Assembly (NCBI RefSeq): GCF_009873495.1 | Contig: NZ_CP046703.1 | Coordinates: 7,250,001 to 7,314,000, forward strand | Direction: 5' to 3' | Length of the DNA stretch: 64,000 bases | Source: Nostoc sp. ATCC 53789 | GTDB taxonomy: Bacteria > Cyanobacteriota > Cyanobacteriia > Cyanobacteriales > Nostocaceae | Shown here: in pieces, positions 58,210 through 64,000 of the stretch | Position numbering within the stretch: the first letter of the stretch is position 1 | How the letters are laid out: every line of letters starts with the position of its first letter | Notes under the pieces: generated by a model | What the model was told of the DNA's origin: nothing | Seen by the model: only the letters and a program-made list of their open reading frames with translations | Database searches by the model: none | Position numbers and translations under genes: made by a program

Positions 58210-58298
58210 TAGACATCTCCAGAAGTTAATTATGCGTTACCTGAAACCCTTTTAGAGACGTTGCATTGCAACGTCTGTTCATTTTCACCAGATATCTA
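58210..58298. mobile_element. 89-bp MITE with TA target site (copy 2)
   Basis: Same ends and hairpin as 21541-21628. It is inserted between two halves of GAGACG-type repeats (58168-58192 and 58302-58325), so it is a repeat within a repeat, just downstream of the DUF1611 gene. Confidence 0.82.
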
Positions 58299-58335
58299 TT
58301 GTAAAGACGGCGATTTATCGCGTCTCTCTAACCAT

Positions 58336-59382
58336 CTAATTCTTCATCACTGCATCCAAAAGCACATTGGCATCAAAGCGGACTACATCGGTGCAAGGTA
58401 GCCCGGTTTCTGCTGTTATTTGAGCGATACTTTCCTCAGCCGCAGCTTCATCTAAATGTGCTGTGTTAAGTGCTATACCCACTACAGGCACACTTGCAAA
58501 AGCGCCACCTGCACTAGCAACGGTTTCATAAAGACGAATTACCTCTAGTAAAGGTGGAATTATTACATGGGGATGATTGCGGACATGAACTTGTCCCGCC
58601 CGATGGACTAACACCAGTTGAGTTGGTTGGGAACCACGAATCAGGGGTAGAGTTGCCGTTGAACCAGGGTGTAGCAGTGAACCTTGTCCTTCAATGTGCA
58701 AGATGTCATAGTTTTTGCCGTAGCGCATCACTACTTGTTCCACAGCACCAGCAGCAAAATCTACCCGCACGGCATCTAAAGGCACACCATCTCCTTCTAA
58801 CATCACCCCAGTTTGACCTGTAGCGAGAAATTTAGAACGCCAGCCCCGCAGTTTTGATGCCCAATGTAACTGTAGGCTAGTTGACATTTTACCGATCGCC
58901 ATATCGGTTCCCACTGTCAACACCCGCCGACACGGAAGCGTGCGGGCTATTCCACTAGCCACACCTATATTAGGCGGCTCTTTGCGGACATCCCAAATTA
59001 GTTGCCCTGGTTTGAGCAGTGCATTTAAGTCGGGTATATTTGCCATTGGTGTATGCAAACCGTTCACCAAGGACATCCCAGCTTCTAAAGCATCTTTGAT
59101 TTCTAACCAATAATCATCTGGGATAGCACCACCACTTGGGGCAATGCCTATTACCAAAACTTCTGGCTTGTACTCTAGGGCTGCGGCTACCGATGCCACA
59201 ATTGGAACATTACGCTTGATACCTGTTAATTCTGTCAGAGATTTGCCAGCACATTCGCGATCGATGACGGCTACAATTGGTGCTTCGCTGTAACGTAAAA
59301 TTGCGAGTCCTGTTTTGCCGTGAGCCCCAGTAGTTCCTTCATGTAATAAGATAGCTACTCGTTGATTAAGTGGTAGACGCAC
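58336..59382 (-). CDS. DUF1611 protein (DgcN-like), P-loop type
   Basis: The 348-residue protein has a GTG start that overlaps the upstream epimerase gene by 17 bases. The N-terminal Rossmann-like part contains GTTGAHGKTGLAILRY. The C-terminal half has a nucleotide-binding-like loop in TVGTDMAIGKMS, then IEGQGSLLHPGSTATLPLIR. DUF1611 proteins are commonly encoded next to dipeptide epimerases, and one group (DgcN) has been linked to D-amino-acid metabolism as an N-acyltransferase. The tight overlap here supports a joint function in peptidoglycan peptide or D-amino acid recycling. Confidence 0.85.
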   Translation of the reverse strand: MRLPLNQRVAILLHEGTTGAHGKTGLAILRYSEAPIVAVIDRECAGKSLTELTGIKRNVPIVASVAAALEYKPEVLVIGIAPSGGAIPDDYWLEIKDALEAGMSLVNGLHTPMANIPDLNALLKPGQLIWDVRKEPPNIGVASGIARTLPCRRVLTVGTDMAIGKMSTSLQLHWASKLRGWRSKFLATGQTGVMLEGDGVPLDAVRVDFAAGAVEQVVMRYGKNYDILHIEGQGSLLHPGSTATLPLIRGSQPTQLVLVHRAGQVHVRNHPHVIIPPLLEVIRLYETVASAGGAFASVPVVGIALNTAHLDEAAAEESIAQITAETGLPCTDVVRFDANVLLDAVMKN

Positions 59383-60418
59383 TGTGTTTTACCCCCAAAC
59401 CTGGTAAATCGTTTAGCAAAACTCTACCTTCTTTTAGCAATGCACCTGTAAAAGGATCATCGATTAAGTTGAGGTGACTGTCTAAATCTAAATAATCAGC
59501 TAGTGGCGCTAGCTGTAATGCTGCTGTATTAGCTAGGGAAGTATCAGAATAGCAACCGAACATTACTTGCAACCGATATGCTCGCGCTGTATGTACCATT
59601 CGCATCGCTTCTGTTAGTCCCCCTGATTTCATCAGTTTGATATTAATACCATCCACGTAATTTGCCAAATCGGGAATATCAGAGCTTGTGAAGCAACTTT
59701 CATCGACAAAGATGGGCAAGGGAGAGTGTTCTTTGAGTTTTGCTAAACTTTTTTCCTGACCCCGTGGCAATGGCTGTTCTACATACTTTATACCCAATTC
59801 AGCTAGCCAATTGCACATTGCGATCGCATCTTCTAAACTCCAACCCCCGTTAGCATCAACAAAAAGCTCTGGTTCCGGTGCTTCTTCTCGCACCGCTAAG
59901 AGCATTTTTTTATCTGCATCTATGCCATCTGGACTGCCTAACTTCACCTTAAAAAGGCGGACATCGGTAAATTGTAACCAGTCTCGCGCTCTTGCGATCG
60001 CACCTTCAGGCGAATTAATCCCTATTGTGACTGAAGTTGGTACTATTTGATTGCGATCGAGTCCCCAAATTTGCCACAAAGGTAAACCTACACGCTTACC
60101 TAACCAGTCGTGCATTGCCATATCCAAGGCTGCTCTAGCAGCAGAAGGAAGATGGTTTTGTATTAAAATTTGCTCAATTTGCTGACGTTGTAAGGGGCTG
60201 AATGTTTGCAACAGTGGCACAACTTGCTCTAGAGCATTTTTGATTACATCAGTTGATTGCCGATGATTACCTACACCAAAGGGCGATGCTTCCCCCCAGC
60301 CTTCGATACCATCATCTGAAATTCTCACCCATACATTCGTTGTCTGTGCCGTTGTACCTCTACTAATGGTCAACGGAAATCTTTTATTTACTGTAAATAA
60401 ATTTACATTTATTTGCAT
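59366..60418 (-). CDS. Dipeptide epimerase (L-Ala-D/L-Glu epimerase type, enolase superfamily)
   Basis: The 350-residue protein carries muconate-lactonising-type residues in order: KVKLG (KxK acid/base pair, ~162), FVDANGGW (first metal Asp), EQPLP (Glu), FVDESCF (Asp) and INIKLMKSGG (second catalytic Lys). A C-terminal D-x-D-type loop (LDLDSHLNLIDDP) is typical of dipeptide epimerases. It converts L-Ala-D-Glu-type dipeptides from peptidoglycan turnover into the L,L form. It is translationally coupled to the DUF1611 gene. Substrate specificity cannot be proven from sequence. Confidence 0.9.
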   Translation of the reverse strand: MQINVNLFTVNKRFPLTISRGTTAQTTNVWVRISDDGIEGWGEASPFGVGNHRQSTDVIKNALEQVVPLLQTFSPLQRQQIEQILIQNHLPSAARAALDMAMHDWLGKRVGLPLWQIWGLDRNQIVPTSVTIGINSPEGAIARARDWLQFTDVRLFKVKLGSPDGIDADKKMLLAVREEAPEPELFVDANGGWSLEDAIAMCNWLAELGIKYVEQPLPRGQEKSLAKLKEHSPLPIFVDESCFTSSDIPDLANYVDGINIKLMKSGGLTEAMRMVHTARAYRLQVMFGCYSDTSLANTAALQLAPLADYLDLDSHLNLIDDPFTGALLKEGRVLLNDLPGLGVKHSASTT

Positions 60419-60556
60419 ACTAATTCTGTATATTATGTTATTGCAAAAGCAAGTGTAAGTTCAAAGTTTAGATTATCGGATGTATCTGTTATACTTTTTT
60501 ACATTCATTGCTTAGTACTAAAGTTTTTATACATAATTCTATTTTTTACTTGATTT

Positions 60557-61111
60557 ATGAGCAACTTAAAAAAATGGAAGACTTTAAAATCAAAAATGGT
60601 TTTAGATAACCCCTGGTGTCAGGTGAGGCAAGATGAAATAGAATTGCCCAATGGCAAAATTATAGATGATTATTTTGTCAGTATTAAGCCTGACGTGGCG
60701 ATGGTTTTACCTATCACTCCTAATAGAGAAATTATTTTTGTCCGTCAATACAGACACGCAGTAGGTGAATTTTTCATGGAACTGCCGGCAGGAAATTTTG
60801 ACCCTACAAAAGAGAGTGCAGAAGTAGCAGCAATTAGAGAATTTACAGAAGAGACTGGTTATATTGCCCAAGAATTTAGAAAAATTGGAACTCTATACGA
60901 TAAGCCGAGTAAAGATACCAATCAAATACATTTATTTTTAGCAGATAATGTGAGCAAAGTTGGAGAGCAACAACTAGATATTACAGAAGAAATTGAAGTA
61001 GTATTAATTCCTGTAGAATCAGTTTTAGATAAAATTGCCCAAGGTGAAATTTCTGTGGCAGGAACTGTTGCGGCTCTCTTCTTAGGTTTAAAGTTTATCA
61101 CTTCTCAATAA
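60557..61111 (+). CDS. Nudix hydrolase, ADP-ribose pyrophosphatase-like
   Basis: The 184-residue protein has the Nudix box spread over GNFDPTKESAEVAAIREF and TEETGY (pattern G-x5-E-x7-REUxEExGU). It is preceded by IIFVRQYRHAVGEFFMELPA, the hallmark of the NudF/ADP-ribose pyrophosphatase group, and followed by LYDKPSKDTNQIHLFLA. It likely hydrolyses ADP-ribose or a related nucleotide sugar in the cytoplasm. Single gene, ATG start at the beginning of the conserved region. Confidence 0.9.
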   Translation: MSNLKKWKTLKSKMVLDNPWCQVRQDEIELPNGKIIDDYFVSIKPDVAMVLPITPNREIIFVRQYRHAVGEFFMELPAGNFDPTKESAEVAAIREFTEETGYIAQEFRKIGTLYDKPSKDTNQIHLFLADNVSKVGEQQLDITEEIEVVLIPVESVLDKIAQGEISVAGTVAALFLGLKFITSQ

Positions 61112-61158
61112 TCAATATAGCTTTTTTGGCTTTAACAAGAATAATGCTTGAGATAGGT

Positions 61159-61575
61159 TTAAACTTTGCACCATTTGGCATTGATACGCGATTTCCCTGG
61201 CACGATTTTTATAAGTCCTTTGTTCCGCAACCTATAAAAAATATTTTTTATTACTGTACCTGATTCGATACCAGTCATTTGTCGAGCAATACGATTATCT
61301 ATTTCTTCATGATCTACAAGATAGTCCATGACTAGTTGCTCATACTGTGGATACATTTCATACATTGAGATTGTATTTTCTGAATCTGCGTCATTAATTC
61401 CAATTTTACGCCAAGCTGCATTACTTCTTGCTCTCCCAGGAACAGCCTCAATAAGTCCCCTATCTTTTAACCTAGAAAATGCTTGCTTGATAGTTCCTTC
61501 TGAACGAATTCCAGTTTCATTTCGAGCAATTTTATTAGTAATTTCTTTAAATTTGTAGCATACAATGCAATCCAT
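61159..61575 (-). CDS. Unknown protein made of two repeated winged-helix-like units
   Basis: The 138-residue protein consists of two ~46-residue copies. Copy one (~11-57) reads ITNKIARNETGI...IKQAFSRLKDRGLIEAVPG and RSNAAWRK. Copy two (~92-137) reads IDNRIARQMTGI...IKNIFYRLRNKGLIKIVPG and RINAKWCK. Each looks like a helix-turn-helix followed by a beta wing, as in replication or transcription regulators that recognise DNA. Linker: MYEMYPQYEQLVMDYLVDHE. The N-terminus (MDCIVCYKFKE) is short, so the gene may be a truncated version of a longer protein. I do not recognise a family. Confidence 0.7.
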   Translation of the reverse strand: MDCIVCYKFKEITNKIARNETGIRSEGTIKQAFSRLKDRGLIEAVPGRARSNAAWRKIGINDADSENTISMYEMYPQYEQLVMDYLVDHEEIDNRIARQMTGIESGTVIKNIFYRLRNKGLIKIVPGKSRINAKWCKV

Positions 61576-61620
61576 GAAGTATCGGTCAAATTCTAATCTT
61601 TAATCAAAAACACTACACTT

Positions 61621-61950
61621 GTGACAATAATTCCAGATGAAGCATTGGTAGTTCGGGGAGGGCGTAATAGTCCAGAGGATATTCGACGTGGAATAGGTAC
61701 TCATCCCAGTGGCATAACAGGAATTTCTGTGGAATGTGCAGTAGGATCGTCAGTAGCGGAGTTGGCATCGAGTATTCCTCATGGTCAGATTGGTGTAACA
61801 ACAGTTGGCAAGGTTCGCCAAGCAGGTGGTGATGTAATCCGAACATCCGGTAGAAGTGCTAATCATGCAACATTAAGGGGTTTAAACCCGCAGCAAGTTA
61901 GTCAACTCCTTACACCTACTGTTCCAAATCCAGCAAAGCAGCAGTTATAG
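61621..61950 (+). CDS. Unknown 109-residue protein
   Basis: GTG start; no signal peptide or membrane segment. The body is Gly-, Val- and Ser-rich with ordered motifs (ALVVRGGRNSPEDIRRGIGT, ISVECAVGSSVAEL, GQIGVTTVGKVRQAGGDVIR, SGRSANHATLRGL). A compact alpha/beta fold is likely. It is followed 15 bases later by a second small gene on the same strand, an arrangement like a two-gene toxin-antitoxin or toxin-immunity unit. No catalytic signature is visible, so that is only a suggestion. Confidence 0.65.
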   Translation: MTIIPDEALVVRGGRNSPEDIRRGIGTHPSGITGISVECAVGSSVAELASSIPHGQIGVTTVGKVRQAGGDVIRTSGRSANHATLRGLNPQQVSQLLTPTVPNPAKQQL

Positions 61951-61965
61951 TTTGGATCACATAGA

Positions 61966-62226
61966 ATGATTAACCCTAGAGTTTTTGCAGATTTTCATAA
62001 TGCTGATGCTGAAGGGCGTTTGCGTTTGAACTGTATTGGTACAATCGAAGACTTAGCGAATCAAAGTATTGAGCTACGAGATGGGCAGTTACTCACGATA
62101 TATAGCGAGGATTTGGAAGTTAATGGAGTGGTGCAGTTCTCCGAAGAGGAGAAGTTGTGGGTTGCTGCCATTGATTGGGATCGAATCACACAAGTTGAGA
62201 ATTTTGTTGTGCAGGCACAAGTTTGA
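61966..62226 (+). CDS. Unknown 86-residue acidic protein, partner of the preceding gene
   Basis: Small acidic protein with short beta-strand-like segments: ADAEGRLRLNCIGTIEDLAN, ELRDGQLLTIYSEDLEVNG, VVQFSEEEKLWVAAIDWD. The pattern suggests an SH3-like or immunity-type beta barrel. ATG start 15 bases after the previous stop. The pair probably forms one transcription unit. No family recognised. Confidence 0.65.
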   Translation: MINPRVFADFHNADAEGRLRLNCIGTIEDLANQSIELRDGQLLTIYSEDLEVNGVVQFSEEEKLWVAAIDWDRITQVENFVVQAQV

Positions 62227-62255
62227 GTATCCACGCCACTTAATTTTTTAGGTTT

Positions 62256-63179
62256 TTATCTTGCCCATTGTTGCAAAATATAATCATAAAAAGCCTCTTT
62301 ATCTACCTTATCCATCGCATAAATTTTCCGACCGCCAGGAACTACTTTAGTCCTTCCCTGACTGACTCCAGTGGTGATAATTTCTGTTTCCCATTCGCGC
62401 AATTGATAATATTCTGGGTGTCCTAGATAAGCTGTTGCCAGCACATCCCAAAAATAATAATCTTGGGGGATAACTAGCGCATAACATTGTCCTGCTAAAT
62501 CAGAGATGGGATAGTGGCGTTGTCGTCCCATTTTGTATACTAACTCCGATGTAACTGGGACATTATTAGTTAAATCCAAAGGACACATAATAATTTCAAT
62601 TTTGGTTTGCCATACCCGCGCTGCTGAAACCGCGTCCCAATAAACATTCCATTCGGCGGAACCATCTTGTCCAGGTTCTAGACTTTTTTCTACATTGCCA
62701 CCAACATTCAAAGCACCTCCCATCCACACAATTTTGTGAATCTTGGCTTCAATATCCGGTGCTTTGTCTAAAGCTACTGCAACGGTGGTCAACGGCCCAG
62801 TTAGCATCAACGTTACGGGGTCTGATGCCTCACGCAGCACCTTAATCATGAAATCTTGACCTGTTTCGGCAACTAGAGGCGTAGTAATGGTTTCGCTTTG
62901 ATTGAGAATGGGGAGATGGTCAACGATAAAGGAATCACGGCGATAGAGAGTAGGAAATGGATTGATGCCGCGCACAGTGCTTTCTGCTACCGAGATATGA
63001 GAAAATCCCATCAAATCGAGAATTTTACGTGTGGCGCTAACAGCAGGTTGAATGTAGCAATCTGCTGGAGTGACGACAACACCAAGGAGTTCAATATGAT
63101 CCATCGTCAAAAGCAGCATAGTTGCCAGATAGTCATCTACACCGCCATCGTGATCCATTAATACAAGTTGTTTTGACAT
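62256..63179 (-). CDS. Inosine-uridine-preferring type nucleoside hydrolase
   Basis: The 307-residue protein begins KQLVLMDHDGGVDDYLATML, the DxDxxxDD-type calcium site of nucleoside N-ribohydrolases (here with GG in the loop). Further features are VTLMLTGPLTTVAVALDK, VWMGGALNVGGNV, EWNVYWDAVSAARVW and FWDVLATAYL (Asp ligand). It splits nucleosides into ribose and base. It is divergent from a cytosine deaminase gene with only 16 bases between start codons, so the two are probably linked in nucleoside/base salvage. Confidence 0.9.
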   Translation of the reverse strand: MSKQLVLMDHDGGVDDYLATMLLLTMDHIELLGVVVTPADCYIQPAVSATRKILDLMGFSHISVAESTVRGINPFPTLYRRDSFIVDHLPILNQSETITTPLVAETGQDFMIKVLREASDPVTLMLTGPLTTVAVALDKAPDIEAKIHKIVWMGGALNVGGNVEKSLEPGQDGSAEWNVYWDAVSAARVWQTKIEIIMCPLDLTNNVPVTSELVYKMGRQRHYPISDLAGQCYALVIPQDYYFWDVLATAYLGHPEYYQLREWETEIITTGVSQGRTKVVPGGRKIYAMDKVDKEAFYDYILQQWAR

Positions 63180-63195
63180 AAAAGGAGATATTAAT

Positions 63196-63627
63196 ATGGA
63201 TGAGTTTATGGAAGCTGCGATTCAAGAAGCAAAACAAGGCAGACAAGAAGGTGGAATTCCTATTGGTTCAGTTCTCGTCAAGGATGGCAAAATTCTCGGC
63301 AGAGGACACAATAAACGTGTGCAAGACGGCGATCCTGTCACCCATGCGGAAATCGATTGTCTCCGCAATGCTGGGAGAGTTGGCAGCTACAGAGGTACTA
63401 CACTCTATTCAACTTTAATGCCGTGTTACTTGTGCGCTGGGGCTGTGGTGCAATTTGGTATTAAAAAAGTCATCGTCGGAGAATCCCAAACTTTTCCTGG
63501 TGCTAAAGAATTTATGGTATCTCACGGTGTAGAGGTAATCGATCTTAATCTTGACGATTGCGAACAAATGATGAGTGAGTTTATTGAAACGAATCCCGAA
63601 CTTTGGAATGAAGATATCGGTAATTAG
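63196..63627 (+). CDS. Cytosine deaminase (yeast FCY1-like, CDA fold)
   Basis: The 143-residue protein has the zinc deaminase motifs THAEIDCLRNAGR (HAE) and STLMPCYLCAGAVVQFG (PCxxC). The C-terminal tail FIETNPELWNEDIG closely recalls the end of yeast cytosine deaminase, which favours cytosine over the guanine or tRNA deaminase subfamilies. The RBS AAAGGAGA lies 8 bases before the ATG. Its start region is shared with the divergent nucleoside hydrolase gene. Together they could release cytosine from cytidine and convert it to uracil. Confidence 0.88.
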   Translation: MDEFMEAAIQEAKQGRQEGGIPIGSVLVKDGKILGRGHNKRVQDGDPVTHAEIDCLRNAGRVGSYRGTTLYSTLMPCYLCAGAVVQFGIKKVIVGESQTFPGAKEFMVSHGVEVIDLNLDDCEQMMSEFIETNPELWNEDIGN

Positions 63628-63779
63628 AGACGCGTTAATCGCGTCTGTACAAGAGTTTGGAGTAGCCCGCGTCTTGGTATACTTTTGATAGGAGAATTAT
63701 GGCAGGAGCGATCGCGTAACCGCCCCCCGGAGGCGATCGCAATCTAAAAAAATACAGCAGAATCAGCTACTCATCACCC

Positions 63780-64000
63780 CTAACGCAGCAAAAGTGTGCT
63801 GTTATTATCAATCAGTGTAAGAGTTCCACCAGTGGCCATGCCTGGGTTGGACTGTGCTGATGCACTATAAGTCTCAATATAGCGACGCACTTCTAATGGA
63901 AACTGGGGATAGTCTAATACTGCATCTCCATCGGCGATAGTTGCCCAGAAGTCTCGCAAACTAGGAGCTAATCTTTTCGCCTGTGATAGTGGTAAGTTTA
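63780..64000 (-). CDS. C-terminal end of an unknown gene (runs off the window)
   Basis: The minus-strand frame is open from the right edge to a TAG at 63780-63782, giving ~73 residues: LAPSLRDFWATIADGDAVLD, YPQFPLEVRRYIETYSASAQ, then GMATGGTLTLIDNNSTLLL. No signature recognised. The frame reads like a real protein. HIP1 octamers and a GACGCG...CGCGTC palindrome fill the spacer 63628-63779. Confidence 0.6.
   Translation of the reverse strand, partial: NLPLSQAKRLAPSLRDFWATIADGDAVLDYPQFPLEVRRYIETYSASAQSNPGMATGGTLTLIDNNSTLLLR

Overview
The window comes from a filamentous, Nostoc-like cyanobacterium. This is inferred from the many copies of the HIP1 octamer GCGATCGC, a Psb34/ssl1498-type gene, a COP23-family protein, large NRPS/PKS genes, a very high load of small palindromic repeats, and insertion sequences of cyanobacterial types.

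Layout. 0-1.3 kb: end of a C5 cytosine methyltransferase locus with motif order IX-X-I-IV-VI-VIII and a probable frameshift. 1.6-5 kb: orphan HlyD-type adaptor, SDR oxidoreductase, rubrerythrin. 4.96-6.49 kb: a complete IS with terminal inverted repeats. 6.7-10.6 kb: a zinc-ribbon PP2C phosphatase and an NfeD/stomatin-like pair. 10.7-11.5 kb: pentapeptide and Uma2 genes. 11.6-14.2 kb: an IS701-like element with 4-bp target duplication, itself interrupted by an internally deleted IS1634-like element with 6-bp target duplication. The outer IS sits exactly on the stop codon of a zur (furB)-type gene. 14.7-15.8 kb: purS-purQ.

16-38 kb is a specialised-metabolism region, all on the minus strand. 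In transcription order it is: a decayed acyltransferase-3 remnant, A-PCP (code resembling Val), KS-AT-ACP-aminotransferase, an intact acyltransferase-3, C-A-PCP (same Val-like code), and a terminal C-A-PCP-TE protein whose C and A domains have lost key residues. Farther along the same strand are a type I ABC exporter with CRP-like and degenerate C39 domains and its HlyD partner. By colinearity, an amino acid would be extended by malonate, transaminated to a vicinal diamine, coupled to a second Val-like residue and released by the thioesterase. I do not recognise this architecture as a known pathway. A DUF4114 gene tail between the NRPS and the exporter is split by an 88-bp TA-flanked MITE.

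39-53 kb is a set of three giant secreted organophosphate-scavenging enzymes with RTX-like C-termini: a phosphodiesterase/nucleotide pyrophosphatase-like protein (one-base frameshift); an alkaline phosphatase with a phytase-like domain that encloses a GDPD domain; and an EEP nuclease/phosphatase with phytase-like and beta-propeller phytase domains. Each is preceded by three 8-bp repeats at 11-bp period that look like Pho boxes, and each is followed by a related hairpin. They look like a phosphate-starvation regulon.

53.8-64 kb: COP23-family protein, M48 protease, Uma2, Psb34-like protein, a DUF1611/dipeptide epimerase pair, Nudix hydrolase, three small unknown genes (one an internally duplicated winged-helix-like protein), and a divergent nucleoside hydrolase/cytosine deaminase pair. 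A partial gene runs off the right edge.
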